From assembly GCA_001803635.1 (NCBI GenBank), contig MHDU01000045.1:1-62221 (forward strand): 62,221 nt of DNA, in the 5' to 3' direction. The DNA comes from Nitrospirae bacterium GWB2_47_37. Its GTDB lineage: Bacteria > Nitrospirota > Thermodesulfovibrionia > Thermodesulfovibrionales > Dissulfurispiraceae. The notes under the pieces are model-generated. The model did no database searches. It was not told where the DNA came from and worked only from the letters and a program-made list of their open reading frames with translations. How positions within the stretch are numbered: the first letter of the stretch is position 1; each line of letters begins with the position of its first letter. The translations under genes and the position numbers were made by a program. Shown here piece by piece: positions 52,110 to 59,965 of this stretch.

Positions 52110-53501
52110 TCATTTCTTCGCCACTTCCCAATAACCGCCCTTATCGGGTCCTATGCGTTTTAGAATACCTCTTTCTTTCAATTTTACAATATTCTTTTTG
52201 ATTGCCTTATCGCTTATCCCAATGCTTTCGGCTAATTCCTTAATGGTTACTTGAGTCTGTTTTCTCATCATTTCTAATATTTTCTGGGAACTTTTCTGGG
52301 AACTTTTCTGGGAACTTTTCTGGGTAGCAACTATTGCCTTTTCTTCTACTAACTTTTCTCCAACCTCTTTCCGGGTAGTTTTTTCTACGCCCTTTTTACC
52401 CTCGTAATAACTCTTCCGTTTGAATATTGTGATAAACTTTGTCCCCACTTCGCTGAACTCGGCATCCGGTTCTTTGGAGAGTATCAGTTTGATGCCCCGT
52501 CCCCATTTTTCGATGAAGTGGACACGATGAAGCAACTCGGCAATCAGCTCGTTTCTTCTTTCAGAGACCATCTTTGTTTTGATGGCCTTTATAGTCAGGC
52601 CGCCATAGAGCAGGCCGGGGCTTCTTATCTCAACCCTGTTTTTAAAAACGGCAATATTGACGGAGTCGTACTCACGATAGTCCCTATGGCAAAAGGCATT
52701 AATGATTGCTTCTCTGAATGCCGCCTTATCTATCTCCGGGACATCCACTCTTCTCAAACCCTCCAGCCGCATACCGATATGAATGTTCTTCAGGATATAT
52801 TCCTCAGCCTTTGCTATCAGGTGAAAAATATCTCCCTCAAAGTCCTGCATATCGATGGTGAATGTTGTGTCTGTTGTGCCGAATACCGCGCAACGCAGCC
52901 GGGCATTAGGAAAAAAAGTCTGCGGCTTTCTGGCGAACAATATCACCGCCGCATTGAGCAGTTTCCCATCAACAAGGAGTTTCAGCTTTTCAAGAGCGTT
53001 ATGGATGGTGTCATATTTCAGCCCTGAATTTTTCAAAAAATATTTAACTTTCTGTGCGCTTATGTCCGTAAGTTTTGCCTCTTTACAGATTTCGGCGTCC
53101 CATCTTAACTTATCTCTGTTCTTCCTAACGAACATTCCTTCAAGCGCTTTTGTGCTCAAATGCCGGTCTTCATCCGCCACCCTGATGTATGCCCTGCCGT
53201 ATGCAAAATAGGGAACGTCGCTTCCTTTGAATCTGACTTTTATACAGGACTTCCCCTCTATCTTTATACGGCTGATGCCGGGATAAATTTTAGGTTCGAT
53301 ATTGTCTGATATGGCTTTTGATATATCGCGCAGCGTCTTGTCCGTAACACTCTGACCGACGACAAGACCGGCGTTTTTAATCCCAAAGTATAATTCGCCC
53401 TGCTGATGTTTATTAAGGATAGCAGATATTGATATTACCGCCTCTTTAATCTCGGACGTGGATTTCTTAAGTTCTAAGGTTTCGGATTCTGTAAATTTCA
53501 T
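52110..53501 (-). CDS. AlbA_2 (Schlafen-type) ATP-binding transcriptional-regulator-like protein
   Basis: A 463 aa protein. The N-terminal AlbA_2/divergent AAA_4 domain (ESETLELKKSTSEIKEAVISISAILN, LYFGIKNAG) is followed by the RecG-like HATPase-type region (EAIINAFCHRDYREYDSVNIAVF, WGRGIKLIL), and a winged helix ends the chain (VTIKELAESIGISDKAIKKNIVKLKERG). Four KSSQ tandem repeats link the last two. Such proteins are common near restriction and defence genes; a regulatory role is likely but unproven. Confidence 0.82.
   Translation of the reverse strand: MKFTESETLELKKSTSEIKEAVISISAILNKHQQGELYFGIKNAGLVVGQSVTDKTLRDISKAISDNIEPKIYPGISRIKIEGKSCIKVRFKGSDVPYFAYGRAYIRVADEDRHLSTKALEGMFVRKNRDKLRWDAEICKEAKLTDISAQKVKYFLKNSGLKYDTIHNALEKLKLLVDGKLLNAAVILFARKPQTFFPNARLRCAVFGTTDTTFTIDMQDFEGDIFHLIAKAEEYILKNIHIGMRLEGLRRVDVPEIDKAAFREAIINAFCHRDYREYDSVNIAVFKNRVEIRSPGLLYGGLTIKAIKTKMVSERRNELIAELLHRVHFIEKWGRGIKLILSKEPDAEFSEVGTKFITIFKRKSYYEGKKGVEKTTRKEVGEKLVEEKAIVATQKSSQKSSQKSSQKILEMMRKQTQVTIKELAESIGISDKAIKKNIVKLKERGILKRIGPDKGGYWEVAKK
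52279..52325. repeat. 12-bp tandem repeat coding for KSSQ
   Basis: Nearly four copies of a 12-bp unit TTTTCTGGGAAC. On the coding strand it gives KSSQKSSQKSSQ. Because the unit is a multiple of three, copy-number change would keep the frame. Confidence 0.85.
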
Positions 53502-53525
53502 ATTCAGATTATGCCGGCAGCCTCA

Positions 53526-54032
53526 TTATATCCCCTTCACCTTTTCTATTATCTCCTCCGCGACTTCCATGGGGCTTTTATCTTCGGTATCTATCATTAT
53601 ATCCGCCTTTTCATAATACGGCCTTCTGAATTCGAGGAGTTCTTTTATTTTTTGAAGCGGGTTTTCTACCTGAAGAAGCGGCCTGTCGTTGTTTATGCTC
53701 GTCCTTTCGAGGATTGTTTCAGGAGATGCGGTAAGGCAGAATATAACGCCTCTTTTTCTCAGGTTGTCCATATTTTCCTGCTTGAGTACCGCGCCGCCGC
53801 CTGTAGATATTACCGCTTTCTCCATTTCGGAGAGCCGCTTTATGACACCGGACTCTATCTCTCTGAATTTAGGTTCGCCGTATTGTTTGAATATCTCGGT
53901 TATGGTCGTCTTCTGTTCCTTTTCGATCTCGGTATCGGCGTCCACCAGCGTGTAGCCCAGCTTTTGGGCAAGTATCCTGCCCACCTCCGTCTTTCCCGTC
54001 CCCATAAAACCCGTAAGCACAATGTTTTTCAT
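53526..54032 (-). CDS. aroK: Shikimate kinase
   Basis: A 168 aa kinase of the shikimate pathway. Walker A GFMGTGKTEVG, the shikimate site DADTEIEK, ESGVIKRL and STGGGAVLK are all present. It lies between the AlbA_2 gene and the divergent nuclease gene. Confidence 0.94.
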   Translation of the reverse strand: MKNIVLTGFMGTGKTEVGRILAQKLGYTLVDADTEIEKEQKTTITEIFKQYGEPKFREIESGVIKRLSEMEKAVISTGGGAVLKQENMDNLRKRGVIFCLTASPETILERTSINNDRPLLQVENPLQKIKELLEFRRPYYEKADIMIDTEDKSPMEVAEEIIEKVKGI

Positions 54033-54035
54033 GTC

Positions 54036-54063
54036 GCCCCTGTTGCCTATTATGTATTGTCTA
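54036..54063. repeat. Degenerate heptamer units upstream of aroK
   Basis: Four imperfect units of the TTGCCTA/TTGTCTA type between the aroK start and the nuclease gene. They resemble the units at 16115-16142 and 17221-17255. Confidence 0.4.
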
Positions 54064-54077
54064 TCTTAATATACCCC

Positions 54078-54614
54078 ATGAAACAATCTTATTATACAAG
54101 AATTGCGGTAATTATTTGCCTCATTTTATTCATCCCATTCCTCTCCGACGCGGCGCAGGCCGCTAAGTTCCGCGTCACCAAGGTACACGACGGAGATACC
54201 GTAAGCATAAGAGTAAGCGGCTTTGCAAAAATCCCGGTCAAAACCGAGAAGGTCAGGCTTATAGGGATCGATGCGCCCGAACTTAAACAGGAACCGTGGG
54301 GAAGGCTCTCAAAAAGATATTTAAAAAAACTCATAAGCGAAAGCGACTGGGTGGTCTATCTGGAGTTCGACGTTGAACAGCACGACAAATACGGCAGGCT
54401 CCTTGCCTATCTCACGGACAAAAATGGAAAGATGATAAACGAAAAGATGATCGAAACAGGGCATGCGATTCTTTATACTATCCCGCCTAACGTAAAATAT
54501 GCGGAAAGGTTTACCGGGGCCCAGAAAAAGGCAGAGCTACGCAAGGCCGGAATATGGCGCAAAGGAGGATTAAGAAAAAGTCCGGAGCAATGGAGGATGG
54601 AACATCCGAGGTAA
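54078..54614 (+). CDS. Secreted thermonuclease (SNase family)
   Basis: A 178 aa exported nuclease with a signal peptide (YTRIAVIICLILFIPFLSDAAQA). The active-site elements VHDGDTVSI, VRLIGIDAPE and DKYGRLLAYL match the Asp, Arg and Glu residues of staphylococcal nuclease. The ATG at 54078 starts the signal peptide; the open frame upstream is antisense to aroK. Confidence 0.92.
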   Translation: MKQSYYTRIAVIICLILFIPFLSDAAQAAKFRVTKVHDGDTVSIRVSGFAKIPVKTEKVRLIGIDAPELKQEPWGRLSKRYLKKLISESDWVVYLEFDVEQHDKYGRLLAYLTDKNGKMINEKMIETGHAILYTIPPNVKYAERFTGAQKKAELRKAGIWRKGGLRKSPEQWRMEHPR

Positions 54615-54635
54615 ACAGTTTTATTTTCAGCGCAT

Positions 54636-55724
54636 TTACGAGGCGCTTTTCACTACCGCCTCAGCTATATTATCCAAGGGCAGCACCTTATCCGCCGCTC
54701 CCATCTCTATAGCCCTTTTCGGCATTCCGAATACAATTGATGAAGCCTCGTCCTGAGCAACTGTAAATGCCCCTGCCTCTTTCATCTCACGCAGTCCACG
54801 GGCGCCGTCCTCTCCCATTCCGGTAAGAATAACTCCTACGGCGTTCTTGCCCGCGCATTTCGCAACGGATCTGAAAAGCACATCCACCGACGGCCTCACG
54901 AAATTTACCATCGGGCCGTCCGAGATATCCACGTAATACATAGCGCCGTTGCGTTTCACGGTCATATGCTTGTCTCCCGGCGCGATCAATGCCGTGCCTC
55001 TCAAAATCCTGTCGCCGGTCTGCGCCTCTTTTATATCGAGCCGTGACATTGTGTTAAGCCTATCGGCGAAAGAACGGGTAAACATTGGAGGCATGTGTTG
55101 AACTATAACGATACCCGGCGTAGATTCGGGCATTGCGGTGACTATTTCGGTAATCGCCTGAGTCCCTCCTGTGGACGCGCCTATGGCGATTATCCTGTCG
55201 GTGGTGGTTTGGAGTTTTGAACCTTGCGTTTGAAGTTCGGATATTTTTTCATCTCCGGCCGCTATATTTTGAGGTTTACTCCTAACTCCTAACTCATAAC
55301 TCATAACCCGTCTTGCTTTCGCCCTTGCGGCTATCCTCACTTTCCTGATAATCTCGTCGCTAAGACCGGCAATGCCGGTGGAAACATCGATTGCGGGCTT
55401 CGATACATAATCCACCGCGCCGAGTTCGAGGGCCTTAAGCGTTGTTTCACAGCCGCGCTGCGTAAGAGAGCTTACCATCAAGACAGGTATAGGATCGGTC
55501 CTCATCAATTCTTCGAGGAAGGTGAGGCCGTCCATTCTCGGCATCTCCACATCGAGTGTAATAACGTCGGGCCTGAGGCTTCTTATCTTGTTTACTGCGA
55601 AAATAGGGTCTTGAGCGGTTCCTATGACCTCTATATCTCCGGCGCTGCCGAGTATTTCGGTAAGGAGATGCCGTATAACCGCGGAATCGTCTATTATGAG
55701 AACCTTAATCTTATTGTCTGCCAT
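54636..55724 (-). CDS. cheB: Chemotaxis protein-glutamate methylesterase
   Basis: A 362 aa protein: receiver (~1-125; acceptor Asp in VITLDVEMPRMDG), linker (~130-180) and methylesterase domain with the Ser-His-Asp triad in GASTGGTQ, VQHMPP and TGMGEDGARG. It is alone here, without other che genes. The linker contains a heptamer array coding for the residues around SYELGVRSK. It lies 12 bases after pgi. Confidence 0.94.
   Translation of the reverse strand: MADNKIKVLIIDDSAVIRHLLTEILGSAGDIEVIGTAQDPIFAVNKIRSLRPDVITLDVEMPRMDGLTFLEELMRTDPIPVLMVSSLTQRGCETTLKALELGAVDYVSKPAIDVSTGIAGLSDEIIRKVRIAARAKARRVMSYELGVRSKPQNIAAGDEKISELQTQGSKLQTTTDRIIAIGASTGGTQAITEIVTAMPESTPGIVIVQHMPPMFTRSFADRLNTMSRLDIKEAQTGDRILRGTALIAPGDKHMTVKRNGAMYYVDISDGPMVNFVRPSVDVLFRSVAKCAGKNAVGVILTGMGEDGARGLREMKEAGAFTVAQDEASSIVFGMPKRAIEMGAADKVLPLDNIAEAVVKSAS
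55276..55310. repeat. Five-unit heptamer array (TAACTCM) in cheB linker
   Basis: Five consecutive seven-base units of consensus TAACTCN in perfect phase, 35 bp, within the interdomain linker coding region of cheB. Confidence 0.85.
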
Positions 55725-55736
55725 GATTATCGCCGG

Positions 55737-57062
55737 TTAAAGGCTTAAAGGGTTCCTTTGCCTGTATGACTCGAATTCTCTTTTCCTGTCTTCATATCCC
55801 TTTTTACCCATCATCCCGTATGTGAGATTCTTCCCCTCTTCGACTCCGGGCTGGTTAAAGGGGTTGATGCCGTATAAAAGGCCGGTGACAGCCGTGCTTA
55901 TCTCGAAGAAATGAAACAACTGTCCAAGATGATAGGCGTCTATCTTGGGAACTTTGATCGTTATGCTCGGCCTCCCGTTCTTTGTAAGCGCTATTTCCGA
56001 CGCCTCCTGCTCTATTTTTATTAATTCTCCGAGCGTATGCCCGGAAAGATAACTCAGCCCTTCCATATCCTGAAAGACCGCGGGTATTTCCATATCCGCG
56101 CCGTAATCCTCCACAGACAGGAAAACGACAACTTTGTCCTCCGGGCCTTCCATCCACAACTGTAATTGCGAATGCTGATCCGTCGTGCCTACCGACGGAT
56201 AAGGCGTGAGTCCCCTGCCTTCTTTGCCGAGGCTTTCGGCCCAGAGCTGGCAGAACCATTCGGAAAAAGATTTCAAACGGTCGGCGTAAGGCATAATAAC
56301 GGTAATATTCTTGTTTTTAAGCTGCTGCATAAGATACAGCCCCGACGCAAACATATATGCGGGATTTCGGCGCAAGTCCTGATTCATGCATTTATCGTGA
56401 ATATCCTTCGCACCCTTCAACATTTCATCCGAATCTATGCCTATCGCCTCCGCGAGCAGGAGTCCGACAGCGCTTAAAACAGAGTATCTGCCGCCTACGC
56501 CTTGAGGAACCGATAAAGACCTGAGCCCGTAATCATTTACGATTTTTCTGAGATTACCCTTTTCGGGATCGGTTGTGACGATCATATGATCCTCCGCTTT
56601 CAGGGATTGCTCTTTCAATTTTTGCCGGATAATCATAAACGAGGCTATGGTCTCTGCCGTGCTGCCCGATTTCGTTATCACATTTACGACCGTATTTTTT
56701 AGGTCTGCAATGTCGAGTATGTTCTTCAATGTCATCGGGTCTACATTGTCGTAAATAAAAACCCTCGGCTTGTTCTTGAAATTATGAAAGGGTCTCAGTG
56801 AATCCATGATAGATCTCGGCCCGAGCGCCGAACCGCCGATGCCGAGCAGAATAAAGTTTTCGAACCCCGCCGCATATTTGCCTATCTCTTTTATTTGAGA
56901 TGTATCCGCCTTATGCAGATCGAGGAATTCGAGTTCGGGATATTTTCTCTGAGTCAGAGATTCGTTGATTTTCTTTATATCTATACTGTCGAAATCGTCG
57001 GATACGAGCCCGTTTTTGCCTATGGAATTTTGCATGAGATTGGAAAAATCTATCTTTATCAT
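55737..57062 (-). CDS. pgi: Glucose-6-phosphate isomerase
   Basis: A 441 aa glycolytic/gluconeogenic isomerase. LGIGGSALGPRSIMDSL, NVITKSGSTAETIASF and VGGRYSVLSAVGL are diagnostic, and the C-terminal HQLGQLFHFFEISTAVTG region contains the catalytic His/Lys part. The length is that of the shorter bacterial class. Confidence 0.94.
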   Translation of the reverse strand: MIKIDFSNLMQNSIGKNGLVSDDFDSIDIKKINESLTQRKYPELEFLDLHKADTSQIKEIGKYAAGFENFILLGIGGSALGPRSIMDSLRPFHNFKNKPRVFIYDNVDPMTLKNILDIADLKNTVVNVITKSGSTAETIASFMIIRQKLKEQSLKAEDHMIVTTDPEKGNLRKIVNDYGLRSLSVPQGVGGRYSVLSAVGLLLAEAIGIDSDEMLKGAKDIHDKCMNQDLRRNPAYMFASGLYLMQQLKNKNITVIMPYADRLKSFSEWFCQLWAESLGKEGRGLTPYPSVGTTDQHSQLQLWMEGPEDKVVVFLSVEDYGADMEIPAVFQDMEGLSYLSGHTLGELIKIEQEASEIALTKNGRPSITIKVPKIDAYHLGQLFHFFEISTAVTGLLYGINPFNQPGVEEGKNLTYGMMGKKGYEDRKREFESYRQRNPLSL

Positions 57063-57093
57063 ATCAGAACCTCCGGGTGCGGCAGTGCCACGG

Positions 57094-57240
57094 CTAATCT
57101 TTTCTGCGCGGCTTTTTTATCTGACTCTTTACCGCCATCATCACGAGCAGCGCCAATATCAGGGCAATGCCTAAGAACTTCGTGAGCTTAAGCGCCATTA
57201 ATATCAAAAATATGGCTATTATAATAAGCCAGTTAAACAC
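57094..57240 (-). CDS. Small membrane protein after ATP-synthase subunit I gene
   Basis: A 48 aa frame from a GTG that directly follows the stop codon of the subunit I gene, to a TAG at 57094. One or two hydrophobic helices (NWLIIIIAIFLILMALKL, FLGIALILALLVMMAV) are followed by a basic tail (KSQIKKPRRKD). The tight coupling and clear membrane pattern support a real gene. The function is unknown; it may accompany ATP-synthase assembly. Confidence 0.55.
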   Translation of the reverse strand: MFNWLIIIAIFLILMALKLTKFLGIALILALLVMMAVKSQIKKPRRKD

Positions 57241-57612
57241 TCAATTTTCCCTTTTGGCCGCAAGCAAGCCTTCTTTGACCATGATAATAAATACTATCGT
57301 AAAACCGGCGAGAAGTCCATACGCCTTTATAATCCCGAATATGGCGAGTATTATCAAAACGGAAGAAATCACCAAAAGCCTGAACATGCCTAAAATCATC
57401 ATCTTTGCCCGCGCCTGTCCTGCTCCGAGCAATGCCGTCACGCTCCACACGATCCCCTTCAGATTTCCTATGCCGACAAGGCCGCCGATCAATACGCTCA
57501 GAGAAAATCTCCATTCCGTAAAAAATATCGAGATAACCGCCGCCGCTGTCAGCGCAACCACCGACTGCTTGTATATCCTCTTAACCATCAACTCCCATGA
57601 TCCCTGTTCCAT
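57241..57612 (-). CDS. ATP synthase subunit I (AtpI-like)
   Basis: About 123 aa with four hydrophobic helices and the pattern SLSVLIGGLVGIGNLKGIVW typical of ATP synthase I chain proteins, which help assemble the c-ring. Starts at 57612 (weak GAGG) and 57585 are both possible. A repeat element lies between it and the AtpZ-like gene. The ATP synthase structural genes are not in the window. Confidence 0.75.
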   Translation of the reverse strand: MEQGSWELMVKRIYKQSVVALTAAAVISIFFTEWRFSLSVLIGGLVGIGNLKGIVWSVTALLGAGQARAKMMILGMFRLLVISSVLIILAIFGIIKAYGLLAGFTIVFIIMVKEGLLAAKREN

Positions 57613-57708
57613 AATAACCTCGACTATTTTGACGTTGTAAATGTGCCGAAAAAACTTTCCATACGATACCTTATAACGAACCCTCCCGCCATTTAAAGGC
57701 AATTTCAG

Positions 57709-57879
57709 CATATAGCGTAGGTCTGCTTCAATGACTTTATCGGCAGAACTTTTTAACTACATTCTCCTATGCCCGTACTTCGCATCGGCGACATCTATTA
57801 TGATAAAGCATATATTATCTTTGCCCTGCATAAAGAACAACACTTATAAAGGCGTTGAAGCGGACTTGCGCTATATGTT
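57709..57879 (-). repeat. MITE-like inverted-repeat element, copy B
   Basis: A 171 bp element in opposite orientation to copies A and C. It has CTGCTTCAATGACTTTAT at one end and ATAAAGGCGTTGAAGCGG at the other, with outer CATATAG/CTATATG. It sits 19 bases after the AtpZ-like stop and about 96 bases before the subunit I start. Confidence 0.88.
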
Positions 57880-57898
57880 ATCACGGATGTCGTATTAT

Positions 57899-58111
57899 TC
57901 ATTTCTCCTGTTTCCTCGCCACCCTTACCAATTCCATAAATCCCGCTATTATACCGAGGATCAAAAATATCACCGTCAGATACGGCGACGTTCCGAACAA
58001 TTTATCCAGCCAGTATCCTATGGCAAGCCCCACAAAGGTTGAGATCACAAGATTTATGCCTACGCTGCTCGCCTCTATAAGCTGTCTGAATAAGGGTTTT
58101 TCAGGTTCCAT
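57899..58111 (-). CDS. AtpZ/AtpI-family membrane protein
   Basis: About 70 aa with two transmembrane helices (GINLVISTFVGLAIGYWLDKLFG and YLTVIFLILGIIAGFMELV), the pattern of AtpZ/AtpI family proteins that precede ATP synthase operons and may carry Mg or Ca ions. GGGGGTG precedes the ATG at 58111. It overlaps the torD-like gene by 11 bases. Confidence 0.85.
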   Translation of the reverse strand: MEPEKPLFRQLIEASSVGINLVISTFVGLAIGYWLDKLFGTSPYLTVIFLILGIIAGFMELVRVARKQEK

Positions 58112-58655
58112 TCCGCTCACCCCCTAATGCCTCATATTCGGATAATATAAATTCCTTCATAACATTTGCAACCTCTTTGTAGAACACCGTGCCGGCATGC
58201 CTGCGAACCTCATCGCAGTATTCGGGTATCCACCTTACAAGGTGTTCGTCGAGAAATTTCCATTGCAGGTCATGAAGGCCGTTCTCTATCAGATAGCTCA
58301 TGAAAAGCATTTCCATCGATATGTGGTCGGGCATCAAACCCGTTTCCTCGCCCATCACAAGACCGGTCGATCCATAAAGCGCCTGCACTTCCTCCGCGGC
58401 CCTCCCCCAAAGCCCCGGCCTGTCGCCCAACGGATAGTTATAAAGCGATTCGCACGGCATAAACCGGCCGTCGGGCCTGAGAAAGACGTTCATAAAATCC
58501 ATCCTTATCTCCCCAGGCATTTCCTCGAACTTCATCTGAAACATATCCTTAGCATGAAGGATCAGTTCATCCGAAGGCTCTTTCATGAAAATGCCCGCAA
58601 AGAGCCTGTAAAGTTCGGCCCGCTCGATATCCTCTTCGTTGTCATAAAACGGCAT
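58101..58655 (-). CDS. TorD-family molybdoenzyme chaperone
   Basis: A 184 aa all-helical cytoplasmic protein of the TorD/DmsD family. YRLFAGIFMKEPSDE, FMPCESLYNYPLG (the E-x-x-Y pattern) and DHISMEMLFMSYLIE are characteristic. Such chaperones bind the twin-arginine signal of molybdopterin enzymes. No molybdoenzyme is in the window; an upstream 11-haem cytochrome gene is the nearest redox partner. Confidence 0.9.
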   Translation of the reverse strand: MPFYDNEEDIERAELYRLFAGIFMKEPSDELILHAKDMFQMKFEEMPGEIRMDFMNVFLRPDGRFMPCESLYNYPLGDRPGLWGRAAEEVQALYGSTGLVMGEETGLMPDHISMEMLFMSYLIENGLHDLQWKFLDEHLVRWIPEYCDEVRRHAGTVFYKEVANVMKEFILSEYEALGGERNGT

Positions 58656-58689
58656 GGCTTATCTCCCGCAATAAAGATAACCTTTCCAA

Positions 58690-58723
58690 ATAAAAAGAGG
58701 CAAAGGTTTTTTCCCTTTGCCTC
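58690..58723 (-). terminator. Rho-independent terminator after the multihaem cytochrome gene
   Basis: GAGGCAAAGG (58697-58706) pairs perfectly with CCTTTGCCTC (58714-58723). On the minus strand the stem is followed by TTTTTATTT. It ends the cytochrome transcript before torD. Confidence 0.9.
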
Positions 58724-58746
58724 CGGATATGCTTAATGTTAGTCGC

Positions 58747-59928
58747 CTATTTCTGTTTATGGCACTTTGCGCAATCGGTTGCCGCACTTGCAATCTTGCC
58801 GTTGTGGCACGCGCCGCAGAATTTCCCTTTATACAGGTCGTCCATCTTCATTTTTTTAACGCCGCGCTTCATGGGCCATATTTTTGTATGGCACTCTTCG
58901 CATTTAAAAGCAGCCGCGTGAAATTCGTGGCTGAAATTCACAGGAGCCATTCCCCCGGACTTATAGGTTATCGGCGACTTGGGAGGCGCGACTTTGGCAT
59001 GGCAGGTTGTGCAGTCTGCGGATGCCTTTTTGCCGTTGTGGCATGAGTAACAAAGCGCGTCCTTGCCGTGATCCGTAAATGCAATCTTTGCCGTGCCTTT
59101 CTTCATCTTGAAGAGCTTTGTATGGCACTCGTCGCATTTGAACATCGCCGTGTGGTTCTTATGGCTGAAGTTCACGGCCGTATCGCCGCCTCCGATCTTT
59201 ATGTCGGGCATGGATATTTCGGATTTCCTCTTGTCATGACATTCGGCGCATCTCTTTAATTCGACCTTATTTCTGAACTCGCCGCCGTGGGCTACTCCAA
59301 GATGGCAGTCGAGGCAGTTCACGCCTTTGTCGAGATGTTTCTTATGATTCGGATCTATATCGCTTCTCAGCTTTTCGGTCAGAATATCCGGCAGGCCGTA
59401 AGACTTCCTGAACTCAGGATTCTTTACCCCGTCCATCTTCCTGAACTTTACTCCGACTGACATTAACTTCTCGCTTCTTGTCTTCCGGTTGTAGCTGTCG
59501 GTGTGGCAGAAGAGGCATATATCGTTCGGAACAAGATGAGTCGCGTACTGAGGGTCTGTTGCCGCCCTTGTAAGGATCTCGGTCATATTCTCTCTCGACT
59601 TAAGCACAAAATTGGTTAAATCCCTGAGACCGCCGATCTTTGCCTTCATATATCCGACAAAGCCCGGCATGCCGTGGCAGTCGAGGCATTTAACCTCTGC
59701 GCGGGCATGTATATTCTGCTTCCATGTGTAAACCTCGCCGTACGGTCCTGGTTTTCTGTCCGGATGACAGTTCTGACAGAACCCGGGTTCGCTCGTGAGG
59801 TGAAGCGATTCGATCGATACGAATGTCCACGCGGCGATTATCGCGAGGATAATCAATATGGACAGCTTAGGATTCTTTACAATGAAATCTTTGACCTTTT
59901 GCACCGCACTCCCTATAAACTTAAACAT
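58747..59928 (-). CDS. NapC/NirT-type cytochrome fused to two trihaem modules (11 haems)
   Basis: A 393 aa membrane-anchored cytochrome with one N-terminal helix (LSILIILAIIAAWTFVSI) and eleven CXXCH motifs. The first four resemble a NapC/NirT quinol dehydrogenase, a fifth follows (RCAECHD), and two tandem modules of three haems end the protein, each starting VNFSH and continuing with (K)C(D/E)ECHTK, a second CXXCH followed by NGK, and a closing CXXCH. It could carry electrons from quinol to periplasmic reductases or extracellular acceptors. Confidence 0.9.
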   Translation of the reverse strand: MFKFIGSAVQKVKDFIVKNPKLSILIILAIIAAWTFVSIESLHLTSEPGFCQNCHPDRKPGPYGEVYTWKQNIHARAEVKCLDCHGMPGFVGYMKAKIGGLRDLTNFVLKSRENMTEILTRAATDPQYATHLVPNDICLFCHTDSYNRKTRSEKLMSVGVKFRKMDGVKNPEFRKSYGLPDILTEKLRSDIDPNHKKHLDKGVNCLDCHLGVAHGGEFRNKVELKRCAECHDKRKSEISMPDIKIGGGDTAVNFSHKNHTAMFKCDECHTKLFKMKKGTAKIAFTDHGKDALCYSCHNGKKASADCTTCHAKVAPPKSPITYKSGGMAPVNFSHEFHAAAFKCEECHTKIWPMKRGVKKMKMDDLYKGKFCGACHNGKIASAATDCAKCHKQK

Positions 59929-59965
59929 TCAATCTCCCCTCCGCTCTATGAGTCATCGACGATTA

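Noticed and set aside
53511-54077. Upstream extension of the nuclease gene
   Set aside because: Runs antisense through aroK, and the signal peptide starts exactly at 54078.
54629-54650. AGCGC/GCGCT hairpin followed by TTT after the nuclease gene
   Set aside because: Only five pairs and it lies within the end of cheB; not convincing as a terminator.
58860-58910. TGGCAC-N5-TTCGC resembling a sigma54 box
   Set aside because: It is the coding sequence of a CXXCH haem motif read on the other strand and recurs for that reason.
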